A DNA stretch of 64,000 nucleotides from Variovorax sp. PBS-H4 (GTDB lineage: Bacteria; Pseudomonadota; Gammaproteobacteria; Burkholderiales; Burkholderiaceae_C). Positions 50,897 to 59,672 of the stretch are shown here, one piece after another (position 1 is the stretch's first letter; each line of letters opens with the position of its first letter). Position numbers and translations under genes: made by a program. The notes under the pieces are model-generated. The model ran no database searches. It had not been told where the DNA came from and saw only the letters and a program-made list of their open reading frames with translations. The stretch lies in assembly GCF_901827205.1 (NCBI RefSeq), contig NZ_LR594675.1, positions 6,194,001 through 6,258,000 of the forward strand, in the 5' to 3' direction.

Positions 50897-50925
50897 GCTA
50901 GACGATCGGTCTAATTATGTCTCAA
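50897..50925 (-). promoter_or_regulatory. Predicted promoter of the amide operon (urtA-amiR)
   Basis: On the minus strand TTGAGA (50925-50920) is followed after 17 bases by TCTAGC (50902-50897). The -35 is good and the -10 is weak. The AcuR-type operator at 50899-50913 lies across the spacer and -10, the same layout as at the two other operators. Transcription would start near 50890, leaving room for the hairpins and terminator. Confidence 0.5.
50899..50913. promoter_or_regulatory. AcuR-type operator 1 (amide operon promoter)
   Basis: TAGACGATCGGTCTA, arms TAGAC and GTCTA around five bases. It is identical to operator 3 and similar to operator 2. The TAGAC/GTCTA arms resemble the sites of NemR and AcuR-type TetR repressors. 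Confidence 0.75.
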
Positions 50926-51029
50926 CTCATCGCTGGGCGCCGGCACGCTGAGGCAGGTCGCAACCGCCTTTCCCCAGCGAAAGAAGGCCTGTGCGACACA
51001 CTCGCACGAACGGTGCCGGACAAAACAGC

Positions 51030-51058
51030 TTGATTTAACAAGACAGTCGGTCTAATAA
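51030..51058 (+). promoter_or_regulatory. Promoter of acuR, apparently leaderless
   Basis: TTGATT (51030-51035), 17 bases, then TAATAA (51053-51058). The acuR ATG is at 51066, only 7 bases past the -10, and no ribosome site precedes it. The transcript would therefore begin at or next to the start codon. Operator 2 covers the spacer and the first bases of the -10, so AcuR should repress its own gene. Confidence 0.65.
51040..51054. promoter_or_regulatory. AcuR-type operator 2 (acuR promoter)
   Basis: AAGACAGTCGGTCTA matches TAGACGATCGGTCTA at 12 of 15 positions; the right arm is identical and the left arm differs only in its first base. It lies between the -35 and -10 of the acuR promoter. Confidence 0.75.
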
Positions 51059-51065
51059 TCGGGCC

Positions 51066-51701
51066 ATGAGTTCGATTGCTGTTCTGCCACGCAAGCGTGG
51101 CCGCCCCGCCAAGGATGAAGGCGACTTTCGCGCCACGCGCGAGGCGCTTCTCAATGCCGGCGTTGCTGCATTGACGGAAAAAGGCTTCTCCGCGACCGGC
51201 ATCGACGAGATCCTCAAGTCGGTCGGCGTTCCGAAGGGGTCCTTCTATCATTTCTTCGCCAACAAGGAAGCGTTCGGCGCGGAGCTCATCGCCCGCTACG
51301 ACGAGTATTTCGTGCGCAAGCTCGACCGGTACTACCTGGACGAGACCAAGGCGCCGCTCGATCGCATCGACGCCTTCTTCGCCGATGCCGAGCGCGGCAT
51401 GAAGCGCTTCGGATTCCGCCGGGGCTGCCTGGTCGGCAACCTGGGCCAGGAGATGGGCACGTTGCCCGAGCCCTTCCGTGCGCAGCTGACCCAGGTGCTG
51501 CTCGGCTGGCAACGCCGCACGGCGACGGTGCTGGAGCAGGCCAGGCGCAAGGGAGAAATCCGCAAGGCGACGGACTGCGCGGAGTGGGCGGCGTTCCTGT
51601 GGACTGGCTGGGAAGGTGCGGTGCTTCGCGCCAAGCTCGAACGCAAGGCCGCGCCACTCCAGATGTTCGCCAGGCTTTTCCGCCAAAGCATCGGGGCCTG
51701 A
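51066..51701 (+). CDS. acuR: TetR family repressor AcuR
   Basis: Protein of 211 residues. The N-terminus is PRKRGRPAKDEGDFRATREALLNAGVAALTEKGFSATGIDEILKSVGVPKGSFYHFFANKEAFG, the basic start plus helix-turn-helix seen in the AcuR/NemR group, followed by GFRRGCLVGNLGQEMG, a Cys-containing motif conserved in that group. AcuR represses acrylate-utilisation genes (acuI and others) and is released by acrylate or a derivative; NemR senses electrophiles through Cys. It lies between the two divergent operons, and three operators with its expected symmetry flank it, so it should control both. Confidence 0.88.
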   Translation: MSSIAVLPRKRGRPAKDEGDFRATREALLNAGVAALTEKGFSATGIDEILKSVGVPKGSFYHFFANKEAFGAELIARYDEYFVRKLDRYYLDETKAPLDRIDAFFADAERGMKRFGFRRGCLVGNLGQEMGTLPEPFRAQLTQVLLGWQRRTATVLEQARRKGEIRKATDCAEWAAFLWTGWEGAVLRAKLERKAAPLQMFARLFRQSIGA

Positions 51702-51715
51702 CCGCCCTTTTTTTT
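51694..51715 (+). terminator. Intrinsic terminator after acuR
   Basis: GGGC, a six-base loop, GCCC, then eight T (51708-51715). It includes the acuR stop codon. The stem is only four pairs, so efficiency may be modest. The T-run touches the -35 of the next promoter. Confidence 0.55.
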
Positions 51716-51743
51716 GACCTTTAATAGACGATCGGTCTAATTA
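51714..51743 (+). promoter_or_regulatory. Promoter of the acrylate operon
   Basis: TTGACC (51714-51719) and TAATTA (51738-51743) with an 18-base spacer. Operator 3 at 51725-51739 lies between and partly over the -10. Transcription would start near 51750, about 40 bases before the dehydrogenase ATG. Confidence 0.65.
51725..51739. promoter_or_regulatory. AcuR-type operator 3 (acrylate operon promoter)
   Basis: TAGACGATCGGTCTA, base-for-base identical to operator 1 some 820 bases away. It overlaps the spacer and -10 of the promoter for the dehydrogenase-acuN-acuK-acuI operon. Confidence 0.8.
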
Positions 51744-51788
51744 AATGAAGACACCATTCCTTGAGCTCGGAGACGGCGGAGGCACGCC

Positions 51789-53453
51789 ATGAGCGCGCCG
51801 GCGTTCGACTATGTGGTCATCGGCGCGGGCACCGCGGGCTGCCTGCTCGCGAACCGCCTGAGCGCGGACCGCCATCGCAGCGTCCTGCTGCTCGAGGCAG
51901 GCGGTCCGGACAGCTATCCGTGGATCCATATCCCCGTCGGCTACCTGTACTGCATCGACAACCCGCGCACCGACTGGCGCTTTCGCACCGAGGCATCGCC
52001 AGGACTCAATGGCCGTTCGCTGCTGTATCCACGAGGCAAGACGCTCGGCGGATGCTCGAGCATCAACGGGATGATCTACATGCGCGGCCAGGCGCGCGAC
52101 TATGCGCAATGGGCCGAGGCCACCGGCGACGCCGCATGGACCTGGGAGAACTGCCTGCCGGACTTTCGCGCACACGAGGACCACTACCGCCTCGATGCAT
52201 CGAAGCTTGCCGCATCCGGCGACCTGGCCGCCTTCAGCACGCTTCACGGCTCCGGCGGGGAGTGGCGCATCGAGAAGCAGAGGCTGCGCTGGGACGTGCT
52301 CGATGCCTTCGCACTCGCCGCGCAGCAGGCCGGCATCCCGGCCACCGAGGATTTCAATGGCGGGGACAACCGCGGCGTGAGCTATTTCGAGGTGAACCAG
52401 CGCAGTGGATGGCGCTGGAATGCATCGAAGGCGTTTCTTCGCCCCATTCGCAAGCAACGCAGCAACCTCTTGGTCTGGACCGGCGCACAGGTTTGCCGCC
52501 TGCTGTTCGAGCAGGACGCCGATGGCGTTCGCGTCTGCCGGGGAGTCGAGATCGTGCAGGGTGGCGAGCGCCGCACCGTGAGAGCGACCCGGGAGGTCGT
52601 GCTGAGCGCCGGTGCCATCGGCACGCCGCAGATCCTGCAACTTTCCGGCATCGGCGATGCCGCCCTGCTCCAGTCGCACGGCGTGCCTGTAGTCGCGCAC
52701 CTGCCAGGCGTCGGGCGCAATCTGCAGGACCACCTCCAGATACGCTCGGTCTACAAGGTGCATGGCGCCACGACGCTCAACACCCAGGCGACCCGCCTGC
52801 TCGGCAAGGCGAAGATCGGGCTGGAGTACGCGTTGAAGCGCAGTGGCCCCATGAGCATGGCTCCGTCGCAGCTGGGCATCTTCACGAAGAGCGACGCCGC
52901 GCGCGCCCACGCGAACATCCAGTACCACGTGCAGCCACTCAGCCTCGATGCGTTCGGGCAGCCCTTGCACGATTTCCCTGCGATCACGGCCAGCGTGTGC
53001 AACCTCAACCCGACGAGCCGGGGCAGCGTCCATATCCGAAGTGCCGACTTCTCGGACGCGCCGCTGATCGCACCCGACTACCTGAGCACCGAGGAAGACA
53101 GGCGGGTTGCCGCCGACTCGCTGCGCGTCACCCGGCACATCGCCGCGCAGCCCGCGATGGCGCGCTACAAGCCGGAAGAATTCAAGCCCGGGCCCCAGTA
53201 CGAAACCGATGAACAGCTCGCGCGACTCGCGGGCGACATCGGCACGACGATCTTTCATCCCGTGGGCACCGCAAGGATGGGCGCTGCCTCGGACGAAACG
53301 GCGGTGGTCGACAGCCACCTGCGCGTTCGCGGTTTCCGTGGCCTGCGCGTGGTCGATGCCAGCGTGATGCCGACCATCACGAGCGGCAACACCAACAGCC
53401 CCACGCTCATGATTGCCGAGAAGGCCTCGCGCTGGATCGCTGCCGGCCAATAG
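51789..53453 (+). CDS. GMC-family FAD alcohol dehydrogenase (choline dehydrogenase-like; possible 3-hydroxypropionate dehydrogenase)
   Basis: Protein of 554 residues. FDYVVIGAGTAGCLLANRLSAD is the FAD loop, with the GMC signatures YPRGKTLGGCSSINGMIYMRG near residue 85 and SAGAIGTPQILQLSGIG near 270. Near the end HPVGTARMG supplies the catalytic His, with GNTNSPTLMIAEKAS. GMC dehydrogenases oxidise primary alcohols with FAD. In acrylate and DMSP clusters a GMC-type enzyme (DddA) oxidises 3-hydroxypropionate to malonate semialdehyde, so that is the inferred job here. No aldehyde dehydrogenase (DddC) follows. It is the first gene of the operon, with GGAGG about 7 bases upstream. Confidence 0.85.
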   Translation: MSAPAFDYVVIGAGTAGCLLANRLSADRHRSVLLLEAGGPDSYPWIHIPVGYLYCIDNPRTDWRFRTEASPGLNGRSLLYPRGKTLGGCSSINGMIYMRGQARDYAQWAEATGDAAWTWENCLPDFRAHEDHYRLDASKLAASGDLAAFSTLHGSGGEWRIEKQRLRWDVLDAFALAAQQAGIPATEDFNGGDNRGVSYFEVNQRSGWRWNASKAFLRPIRKQRSNLLVWTGAQVCRLLFEQDADGVRVCRGVEIVQGGERRTVRATREVVLSAGAIGTPQILQLSGIGDAALLQSHGVPVVAHLPGVGRNLQDHLQIRSVYKVHGATTLNTQATRLLGKAKIGLEYALKRSGPMSMAPSQLGIFTKSDAARAHANIQYHVQPLSLDAFGQPLHDFPAITASVCNLNPTSRGSVHIRSADFSDAPLIAPDYLSTEEDRRVAADSLRVTRHIAAQPAMARYKPEEFKPGPQYETDEQLARLAGDIGTTIFHPVGTARMGAASDETAVVDSHLRVRGFRGLRVVDASVMPTITSGNTNSPTLMIAEKASRWIAAGQ

Positions 53454-53474
53454 CCCCCAACAGGAGACGACGAC

Positions 53475-54734
53475 ATGGAGAGATCTTCCCCCGCCATCCG
53501 CCGCAAGGGGCCGCTCAACGGCATCACCGTGCTCGACTTCTCGCGCGTCCTGGCCGGACCCTACTGCACGATGGTCCTGGCCGACCTCGGGGCGCGCGTC
53601 ATCAAGATCGAGAAACTCGGCACCGGCGACGACACGCGCGCCTTCGGGCCCTTCGTGGACAAGGAGTCGGCCTACTTCATGTGCTTCAACCGGGGCAAGG
53701 AAAGCATCGCGCTCGACCTCAAGAGCCCGCGCGATCGGGAACTGCTCGAGCGGATGCTCTCGCACGCCGACGTGGTCGTCGAGAACTTCCGGCCGGGCGT
53801 GATGGACCGCCTGGGCTACGGCGCCGAACGACTCGCGCGAACCCATCCACACATCGTCTACGCATCGATCTCGGGCTTCGGGCACACCGGCCCCTTCAGC
53901 GACCTGCCGGGGTACGACATGGTCGTGCAGGCGATGGGCGGTGTCATGAGCCTGACCGGCTGGCCCGATGCGCCGCCCGCCCGGGTGGGGACCAGCTTCG
54001 GCGACCTGAGCGCCGCCCTGTTCGCGGCGGTGGGCATCGTGTCGTCCCTGTACAAGCGCACGCACGATGCACAAGGCATGCGCGTCGACATCGGCATGCT
54101 CGACTGCCAGGCCGCATTGATGGAAACGGCCCTGGCGCGCTTCGATGTCGAGGGCAAGGTGCCGACGCGGACCGGCGACAGCCACCCCTCGCTGGCGCCC
54201 TTCGAAACCTTCGCGGCGAAGAACGGCCGCTTCGTGATCGCCGCGGGGAACGATCAGCTCTTCATGCTCATGGCCGACGCGCTCGGGAGTCCGGCGCTTG
54301 CGCTCGACGCGCGCTTTCTCAGCAACGACCTGCGTTGCCGCAATCGCCCGGCAATGGTCGCCGCCATCGAGGCCATCACCCGGACGGAGGCGATCGAGCA
54401 CTGGATCGATCGCCTCAACGAGGCGGGTGTTCCGTGTGCGCCCATCAACACCATCGACAAGCTGTTCGGGCATCCGCAGCTGCAGGCCCGCAACATGATC
54501 GTCCAGGTCCAGGGGACGTCGCAGCGCCCGGTGCGCACGGCCGGCAATCCGATCAAGCTCGGTGGATTCGACGACATCGATGCGAAGACGCCCATCCGGG
54601 CGCCCGGGCTGGATGAACACCGCGAGCGCATCCTCGCCGAGCTGATGTCGGGGACGGGCGACTACGCCCGAGCCGAGCGGCCTGCAGATGCTCCGGAACG
54701 CGATTCACCTGCCCGCCTGGCCGAAGCAGCCTGA
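53475..54734 (+). CDS. acuN: CaiB/BaiF family CoA-transferase (AcuN-like)
   Basis: Protein of 419 residues, class III CoA-transferase. GPLNGITVLDFSRVLAGPYCTMVLADLGARVIKIEK is the family opening; the catalytic Asp is in LPGYDMVVQAMGGVMS near residue 160; a middle GTSFGDLSAALFAAVGI and a late AGVPCAPINTIDKLFGHPQ complete it. Such enzymes move CoA from an acyl-CoA to an acid. Beside acuR, an enoyl-CoA hydratase and acuI, it fits AcuN, which activates acrylate or 3-hydroxypropionate to the CoA ester. The symbol rests on that context and not on a close alignment. CAGGAG lies 9 bases ahead of the ATG. Confidence 0.85.
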   Translation: MERSSPAIRRKGPLNGITVLDFSRVLAGPYCTMVLADLGARVIKIEKLGTGDDTRAFGPFVDKESAYFMCFNRGKESIALDLKSPRDRELLERMLSHADVVVENFRPGVMDRLGYGAERLARTHPHIVYASISGFGHTGPFSDLPGYDMVVQAMGGVMSLTGWPDAPPARVGTSFGDLSAALFAAVGIVSSLYKRTHDAQGMRVDIGMLDCQAALMETALARFDVEGKVPTRTGDSHPSLAPFETFAAKNGRFVIAAGNDQLFMLMADALGSPALALDARFLSNDLRCRNRPAMVAAIEAITRTEAIEHWIDRLNEAGVPCAPINTIDKLFGHPQLQARNMIVQVQGTSQRPVRTAGNPIKLGGFDDIDAKTPIRAPGLDEHRERILAELMSGTGDYARAERPADAPERDSPARLAEAA

Positions 54735-54765
54735 ACCACCACCACTCACCGCAAAAGGAGTCGAC

Positions 54766-55647
54766 ATGTCCGCCACAGCCACCAAGGCTTTGCCCATCGT
54801 GCCCGCCCAGCCGCCCCTTGCCAGGACCGACCGCCAGGTGCCGGCGGAAAGCACACCCCACGCACAGGCACTGCCGCTGTATGAAACCATCCTCGTGGAA
54901 CGCCGCGAGCGCGTCGGCCTGATCACACTCAACCGCCCGCGAAGCCTCAATGCGCTGAACACGGTGCTGTCGCGCGAGGTGGTCGCGGCACTCCGCGCAT
55001 TCGATGCAGACCCCAACGTCGGCGCCATCGTGATCGCCGGAAGCCCGCGTGCCTTCGCGGCCGGCGCCGACATCGCCGAGATGGCCGACAAGAGCTTCGC
55101 CGAGCTCCAGTCGAACGATGTCTTCGCGGCCTGGCAGGGTGTGCAGGCGATCACCAAGCCCATCATCGCCGCCGTCAGCGGCTATGCCCTGGGAGGAGGC
55201 TGCGAACTTGCGATGATGTGCGACTTCATCATCGCCTCCGACGACGCACACTTCGGCCAGCCCGAGATCAAGCTGGGCATCCTTCCGGGCATCGGTGGCA
55301 CGCAGCGCCTCACGCGCTCCGTCGGCAAGGCGCTGGCGATGGATCTGGTGCTGACCGGCAGGAGCATCGATGCCGTGGAGGCGAAGGCGGCGGGCCTCGT
55401 CGCGCGCGTGGTGCCTGCCGCCGAGCTCCTGCAGACCGCCCTCGAGGCGGCGCACACCATTGCGGGCTACAACGCGCCCGCCGTCCGCATGGCCAAGGAA
55501 GCGGTGAATCGTGCGCACGAAGTCTCTCTGGCCGAGGGCCTGCTCCACGAGCGGCGCCTGTTCCAGGCGGCGTTCGCCACGGACGGCCAGAAAGAAGGAA
55601 TGCACGCGTTCCTGAGCAAGCGCGCGCCGGTGTTTCGTCATCGCTGA
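54766..55647 (+). CDS. acuK: Enoyl-CoA hydratase (AcuK-like, acryloyl-CoA hydratase)
   Basis: Protein of 293 residues from ATG 54766 with AAAAGGAG just upstream; an earlier in-frame start falls inside acuN. The crotonase core has AFAAGADIAEMAD (oxyanion), GYALGGGCELAMMCD (Glu 1) and GQPEIKLGILPGIGGTQRL (Glu 2), so both catalytic glutamates are present. The first 38 residues form an extra Pro/Ala-rich leader. In this cluster it would hydrate acryloyl-CoA to 3-hydroxypropionyl-CoA; on general grounds it could also serve beta-oxidation. Confidence 0.88.
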   Translation: MSATATKALPIVPAQPPLARTDRQVPAESTPHAQALPLYETILVERRERVGLITLNRPRSLNALNTVLSREVVAALRAFDADPNVGAIVIAGSPRAFAAGADIAEMADKSFAELQSNDVFAAWQGVQAITKPIIAAVSGYALGGGCELAMMCDFIIASDDAHFGQPEIKLGILPGIGGTQRLTRSVGKALAMDLVLTGRSIDAVEAKAAGLVARVVPAAELLQTALEAAHTIAGYNAPAVRMAKEAVNRAHEVSLAEGLLHERRLFQAAFATDGQKEGMHAFLSKRAPVFRHR

Positions 55648-55659
55648 AGCGGGGTGGAT

Positions 55660-56640
<981 letters not shown>

Positions 56641-56697
56641 GGGCCCTCGGTCCACGTCCCGCGACGGCTTGGGCTTGGCCTGCAGCGGCCATGCCGA

Positions 56698-58149
56698 CTA
56701 AGGTCGACCTGCCCAGACTGCCGGACGACGGGCGACCCAGGGCATCGACTGTTCGAGCTGCCCGGCCAATCGCAGAAGCAGGTCCTCCCGCGCAAAGCCT
56801 GCGGCGAACTGAACGCCGATCGGCAAGCCGCTGCCGGGCGCCACGGCGAGCGGCACTGACATTGCCGGCGTGCCAGCCACGTTGGCCGGCGGCGTGAAGG
56901 AGGCATGCCGGAAGACGCGGGCCGTCCACTCCAGGCCACTCATGCGATCGGCGCCCTCGCTGTAGGTCCCAAGCGGCCCCGGCAGCTGCGGGAGCGTGGG
57001 CGTCATCAGCACGTCCATCTGCACGAACCATTCACCGACGGCCCGCGCGACGGTGTTGCGCACTTCGAGCGCAGCGGCGAAGTCGACGGCGCTTGCGCTG
57101 CGGCCGTAGCGATAGTTCGCAAGGGAGGAAGGCTCGAGCGTCGTCGCGTCGACAGGGCGGCCGGTCGCGGCGGCAAGCCCGTCGATCCAGCGCACCAGCG
57201 TGGCACACCAGATCTGCGCGTTGGCATGGACGAAGGCTTCCCATGTCACGCCAAGCACCGGCGCAGCCTCTTCGACGTGATGGCCCAGCGACTGGAGGTG
57301 ACGCGCTGCATTGCGCGTGGCCTCCACAATGGGCTGCGACGTCGGCTCGCCATTCCACGAGTGGAGCATCAGCCCGATGCGCAGCCTGCCAGGGTCGCGT
57401 CCCACCTCCGACAGAAAGCTGCCGGCGGGCGGCGAGGTGTAGTACGGGTCGCCGGTCGAGTATCCCTGCACCGCGTCCATCAGCGCCGCACTGTCGCGTA
57501 CCGTGCGGCTCACCCCAAGTTGCACCCCGAGGCCGGCGAACACTTCGTCGAGGCCCGGGCCGTTGGACGTGCGGCCGCGCGTGGGCTTGAGTCCGAACAA
57601 GCCGTTGCAGGCAGCGGGCACGCGGATCGAGCCCGCTGCATCCGTTGCATGCGCCATCGGTACCACGCCCGCCGCGACGGCTGCGCCGGACCCGCCGCTC
57701 GAGCCGCCTGCGCTGAGCCGGGTGTCCCAGGGGTTGCAAGTCGCGCCTTGCAATGCGGACTCGGTTTCGGTGCTGAAGGCCATCTCGGGCGTGGTCGTTC
57801 GGCCTATGGTGACCAGGCCGGCCTTCCTGAAATGGCGCATGAGGCTCGAGTCACCCGTTGCGACCACCCCCTTGGCCAGGCGGCTGCCGAGCTCGTTCTT
57901 CCTGCCTGCCATCTGGATGGCGAGATCCTTGATCAGGAAAGGCACGCCTGCGAGCGGGCTGCCATTCGCCGGAGTCGCCAGGTCCGCTTCGTCGGCCGCC
58001 CAGTGCTCGACCACGGCATTGATCCGGGGGTTCACGGCATTCGCGGCGGCGCGCGCAAGACCGGCAAGTTCAATAGGCCGGACTTCGCGGGCGGCCACCA
58101 GCCGTGCCAGGCCGACGGCGTCATAGCTCGTGTATTCGCTCAGGTTCAT
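56698..58149 (-). CDS. Amidase-signature family amidase
   Basis: Protein of 483 residues from ATG 58147-58149. Catalytic Ser-cisSer-Lys: Lys in GVPFLIKDLAIQMAG, the Gly/Ser-rich loop LSAGGSSGGSGAAVAAGVVPMAHATDAAGSIRVPAACNGLFGLKPTRGR with both serines. Such enzymes hydrolyse amides of widely varying structure. Unlike AmiE it is in the GatA/6-aminohexanoate-hydrolase fold. It converges on acuI and is divergent from a LysR gene 130 bases away, so it is likely a separate unit. A role in using other amides, sharing the pathway next door, is plausible but not shown. Confidence 0.9.
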   Translation of the reverse strand: MNLSEYTSYDAVGLARLVAAREVRPIELAGLARAAANAVNPRINAVVEHWAADEADLATPANGSPLAGVPFLIKDLAIQMAGRKNELGSRLAKGVVATGDSSLMRHFRKAGLVTIGRTTTPEMAFSTETESALQGATCNPWDTRLSAGGSSGGSGAAVAAGVVPMAHATDAAGSIRVPAACNGLFGLKPTRGRTSNGPGLDEVFAGLGVQLGVSRTVRDSAALMDAVQGYSTGDPYYTSPPAGSFLSEVGRDPGRLRIGLMLHSWNGEPTSQPIVEATRNAARHLQSLGHHVEEAAPVLGVTWEAFVHANAQIWCATLVRWIDGLAAATGRPVDATTLEPSSLANYRYGRSASAVDFAAALEVRNTVARAVGEWFVQMDVLMTPTLPQLPGPLGTYSEGADRMSGLEWTARVFRHASFTPPANVAGTPAMSVPLAVAPGSGLPIGVQFAAGFAREDLLLRLAGQLEQSMPWVARRPAVWAGRP

Positions 58150-58279
58150 GGTGCTTCTCCAGAAGGTGGAGCACCAAAGATAAGGAAAGCGATCCGTTTT
58201 GATTAGCCCATCAAGATGGCAAGAACCGGGCCACGGATGGGACAATCCTGATGTGCGAAGTCTCGGAGGGACGCTGGCC

Positions 58280-59185
58280 ATGGCAAGAGATATGAACGAC
58301 ACGCTGGTGTTCGTGCGCGTCGTGCAGGAAGGAAGCTTCACGTCGGCGGCGCGCGCACTGCAGGTCCCCAAGACCACCGTCAGTCGGCGCGTCTACGAAC
58401 TCGAGAAGTACATGGGCGCGCAATTGCTACGGCGCACCACGCGCAAGCTGAGCCTGACCGAAGCCGGAGCGATCTATTTCGAGCAATGTCGATCCATTGC
58501 CAGCACACTCGAAGCCGCCGAGGGCGCAGTGCACCAGCTGCGCGATGGGCCGCGCGGGTGGCTGCGCGTGACCATGCCCTACTCGTTCGGCGTGAGCTGG
58601 TTCGCCCCGCTGCTCCCCGGTTTCCGCGCGACCTACCCCGACGTGAAGCTGGAGATCCTGGCCTCGCATGCAACACTCGACCTGGTCCAGGATGAGATCG
58701 ACATCGCGTTGCGCCTTGGCGAGTTGCCGGACTCCAGCCTCGTGGCCCGGCGACTCGCGAGCTTTCCCTCCGGCACATTCGCAAGCCCCGCGTACCTTCG
58801 CCGCGCGGGCACGCCCGCAACGCCTGACGCCCTGCGTCATCATTCGACACTCGCGCTGCATCAGGCACGTCGTGATGTCGGCTATGTATGGCCGCTGCGA
58901 AAGGCGAGCGGCAAGCCTCGCGGCTACTTGATCAACCCGGTCGTTGTGGCCAGCGATCCGGCCCTGCTCCATGACGCCTTGCGCCAAGGAGAGGGCATCT
59001 CGCTGGCCATGGAACACAGCATGGCAACCGATGTCAAGGCGCGCCGCCTGGTGCGCGTTCTGCCGGAGTGGATCGGCCCACCGCAGGATCTCAATGCGCT
59101 TTCCTCACGGGAGCGGATGCCGTCGCCCAAAGTGCAGGCGTTCATCGCCTATCTGAAGCAGAGGTTGAGCTTCGACGGCGTTTGA
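58280..59185 (+). CDS. LysR family regulator beside the amidase gene
   Basis: Protein of 301 residues from ATG 58280 with GGAGG 10 bases upstream (ATG 58292 possible). The helix-turn-helix is in TLVFVRVVQEGSFTSAARALQVPKTTVSRRVYELEKYMGAQLLRRTTRKLSLTEAG, the CrgA/AaeR-like group. The effector domain is complete. It is divergent from the amidase gene and probably regulates it. No AcuR-type operator lies in the 130-base gap. Confidence 0.92.
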   Translation: MARDMNDTLVFVRVVQEGSFTSAARALQVPKTTVSRRVYELEKYMGAQLLRRTTRKLSLTEAGAIYFEQCRSIASTLEAAEGAVHQLRDGPRGWLRVTMPYSFGVSWFAPLLPGFRATYPDVKLEILASHATLDLVQDEIDIALRLGELPDSSLVARRLASFPSGTFASPAYLRRAGTPATPDALRHHSTLALHQARRDVGYVWPLRKASGKPRGYLINPVVVASDPALLHDALRQGEGISLAMEHSMATDVKARRLVRVLPEWIGPPQDLNALSSRERMPSPKVQAFIAYLKQRLSFDGV

Positions 59186-59307
59186 GCCGAAAGAACGCAG
59201 CAAGCCTTTGACGGGTCGATTCACCGGGGCTGCTACTTCGTACGATTCTTGCGCTCGGCCTTGTGAACGTACAGCGGATACACCGTCGCAAACGGCATCT
59301 CGGAAAG

Positions 59308-59571
59308 CTACGCCAGCGGCGTCCACCCCGAAGGATTTTCTTCCTCGTCCAGGGCTTCGCGCCGTGGACCGACATGGTGCGTCTCATAGAGCCGGCGAAG
59401 CGCGTTCACGCCCTCCTGCAAGGCGTGCTCGTAGCTGTCGGTCCCGCGGGGCGACGAGTTCAGAAGGCGAAACTCGTCTTCGGGTCCTTGCGATTCCAGC
59501 AGGACCCAATAGAAATGGCCCGGATCGGGCTCGTCGACGGTGACTGCAATGGATCGAAGAAAACTTGGCAT
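59308..59571 (-). CDS. Small hypothetical protein, paralogue of the protein at 15 kb
   Basis: Protein of 87 residues from ATG 59569-59571; a GTG at 59601 gives a longer form. RSIAVTVDEPDPGHFYWVLLES, then SYEHALQEGVNALRRLYE, aligns by eye with the 80-residue protein at 14937-15179 (VDRPSPGNFIWILME and EAYDAGNEALMAY). No known motif. It lies 100 bases downstream of the peptide synthetase on the same strand. Confidence 0.65.
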   Translation of the reverse strand: MPSFLRSIAVTVDEPDPGHFYWVLLESQGPEDEFRLLNSSPRGTDSYEHALQEGVNALRRLYETHHVGPRREALDEEENPSGWTPLA

Positions 59572-59672
59572 GTGGCGTGAAATGAAATGTTGAGCAGGCA
59601 CACCGCCGATCGATCAGGAACGGGGATTGTGCACTCTCGGTGCGATGAGGGCGGTCCGCCGCTCCGGAAAGC

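Noticed and set aside
51741..54620. A 959-codon frame antisense to the GMC dehydrogenase and acuN
   Set aside because: Low-information Arg/His/Ala composition; the opposite strand has two clear enzymes with ribosome sites and operon spacing.
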